DNA of 64,000 nt. Origin: Chlorophyllum brunneum. Taxonomy: Eukaryota > Basidiomycota > Agaricomycetes > Agaricales > Agaricaceae. Of this stretch, positions 62,749 through 64,000 are shown piece by piece. The notes beneath the pieces were generated by a model. That model saw only the letters and a program-made list of their open reading frames with translations, did not search any database and had not been told where the DNA came from. The position numbers and the translations under genes are program-made. Numbering within the stretch: the first letter of the stretch is position 1; each line of letters begins with the position of its first letter. The stretch covers positions 868,001-932,000 of the forward strand of contig OY756149.1 in NCBI GenBank assembly GCA_963576785.1. Reading direction: 5' to 3'.

Positions 62749-64000
62749 ATGCCGACTGGCCGTCTTCACAAGAAGAAGGGCAAGGGCAAGGGGAAAGGAC
62801 ATCAGGGGCCGGGCTATTAGATATGCAATTGGGATCTTTAGGATCCCATAATTATGTTGTTACGAGTGAAATGAATGAGAAGTGTTTTAACACTTCTCAA
62901 TTTTCTTGCTTCTCAACACGCATGCCTGATCAGTTTTTAAGAGTACCAGATCAAATTAGATCTCGATTGCTAAGCAATGATCAAATCATAATGCCACTAG
63001 AAGAATATAGTGATGTATGGTTATTAGACTCAGGGGCATCATGTCATTATACCCCTTATGCAGAAGACTTCATCAACTTTGAAGAACTTGAAGTTTCGAT
63101 CCCAATTAAGACTGTAGGAGCACAAGGCCCCTACCTTAATGCGGTTGGTCTTGGCGCAGTTATGCTTAAGCATAGAGTCTATAATGGGAAGACTGACAGC
63201 ATTCAACCAATGCAGATATTAATATATCTGGTCTTCCTTCTAAAAGGAACCTCTGAATGACTAATGTCAGTGGGACAGTTATGCCAGGATGGCAAAACTG
63301 TTAGAACAGATGCCAACGAATCAGTAGTTGTTGATAGCGAAGGAAATACTATTCTTCAAGCATATCCTTCAGCAAGTCGTAACACTACTTTACATTTTGT
63401 TAATACCAAAATTGTACATTCAGAACAAGCAGCTATGACTGTGGATCCAATCGTTGGCTACAAAGTTGTACATGCAAGATTAGGACATCCCTCTAATCAT
63501 ATCCTCAATCATTTTGAGAAAAATACGATTGGGTTTACTCCAGTGCAGATTCCTGAGCAAAAACCAGTCTGTGACGGTTGTGCCAAGGGAAAGATGCACC
63601 AGAAACCCTTTAGAGAGAACCCTACATGTGCAAAGCATCCATTTGAAAGAATTCACTCGGATTTAGTTGAACTTCTGATTCTTTCTTACCATAAATTTAA
63701 ATGGGTCATGACCATAATGGACGACTTTTCCTCTCATGGATGGATTTGCTTCCTCCATAAGAAATCAGAAGCAGCAGAAGAAATGAGAAATTTCATTACA
63801 CTAATTCAGACTCAATATGAGACTAAATTAAAATATCTCTGCACTGATAGAGGAGGAGAGTATGCAACTGACGAGTTGCAATCTCATTTGTGCTCATTAG
63901 GGATTATACATGAGACCAGCACACCGCACATACACCAACAAAATGGTCGAGCGGAACACTTGAACCGAACTCTAATGGATAAAGCAGAGCTATGTGGCAT
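62749..64000 (+). pseudogene. copia gag end, protease and integrase
   Basis: The gag tail (62749-62817) is followed by protease VWLLDSGASCHYTP (about 63016-63057) and, after a disruption with TGA at 63258-63260, an open frame from 63263 to the window end. It contains GAG-pre-integrase (VHARLGHPSNHIL, CDGCAKGKMHQKPF) and the integrase core with all three acidic residues (HSDLVEL, CTDRGGEYATDEL, QNGRAEHLNRTL). The join before LMSVGQL has a small insertion, so the pol frame is broken at least once. Confidence 0.87.

Larger units (their letters stand above)
59979..64000 (+). mobile_element. Ty1/copia element, decayed, running off the window
   Basis: 5' LTR (59979-60549), PBS, gag, protease and integrase in copia order; RT and 3' LTR lie beyond 64000. 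Stops and frameshifts show it is inactive. It truncates LINE-A4 at its left. Confidence 0.9.

Noticed and set aside
1..64000. CRISPR array, bacterial operon, rRNA genes or host fungal genes
   Set aside because: There are no regular spacer repeats, no bacterial-type genes and no conserved host domains; all recognisable coding sequence belongs to retroelements.

Overview
The window is wall-to-wall transposable elements of a filamentous fungus, most likely an Agaricomycete basidiomycete. This rests on Tad1/I-like non-LTR elements with a C-terminal RNase H, a chromodomain Ty3/gypsy element and a Ty1/copia element with a half-tRNA(iMet)-type primer site; no host gene, rRNA gene or ordinary tRNA gene was found. 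The genus cannot be named from this sequence.

Two LINE families dominate. LINE-A (copies A1-A6) and LINE-B (B1-B6 plus fragments) both encode ORF1 (zinc knuckles) and ORF2 (APE endonuclease, reverse transcriptase, RNase H, terminal Cys/His motif). Only B1 (9034-15296, minus strand) is full length with both ORFs open and a 16-bp target-site duplication (TSD). The other copies are truncated, inverted, duplicated or interrupted and carry many CpG transitions.

The unusual component is a set of non-coding modules joined 5' to LINE 3' pieces. Module R (about 1.4 kb; R1 6727-7470, R2 18944-20334, R3 30258-31686, R4 39968-44882) and module T (about 880 bp; T1 17625-18500, T2 41235-42124, with a tRNA-Leu-like head) always lie upstream of, and on the same strand as, a LINE-A or LINE-B 3' fragment. 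Module ends are nearly constant while LINE breakpoints vary, as expected from reverse-transcriptase template jumping. Two of these chimeras (17625-21340 and 41235-44717) are bounded by a TSD on one side and a poly(A) tail plus TSD on the other, so each integrated as one unit.

Layout: 1-6726 minus-strand A1 and A2, A2 with an in-frame duplication of the RT palm; 6727-15528 plus-strand R1/LINE-B2 interrupted by B1; 15529-21882 minus-strand B3 interrupted by the T1/LINE-B/R2/LINE-B chimera; 21884-29383 plus-strand LINE-B fragment, A3 (with AT-rich insert and inverted segment) and B4; 29384-39501 minus-strand LINE-B/R3/B5 chain interrupted by B6; 39502-47834 minus-strand chain A-3'UTR/R4/A-5'end/LINE-B interrupted by T2/A5; 47835-59978 minus-strand A4 interrupted by a 6.4-kb chromovirus at 51978-58420; 59979-64000 a decayed copia element running off the window.

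Functionally, LINE ORF2 products would supply the reverse transcriptase that moves LINE RNAs and, by template switching, the non-coding R and T RNAs. The gypsy element has a predicted Tf1-like self-priming site and an extra ORF after pol. Apart from B1, nothing here looks able to move autonomously.
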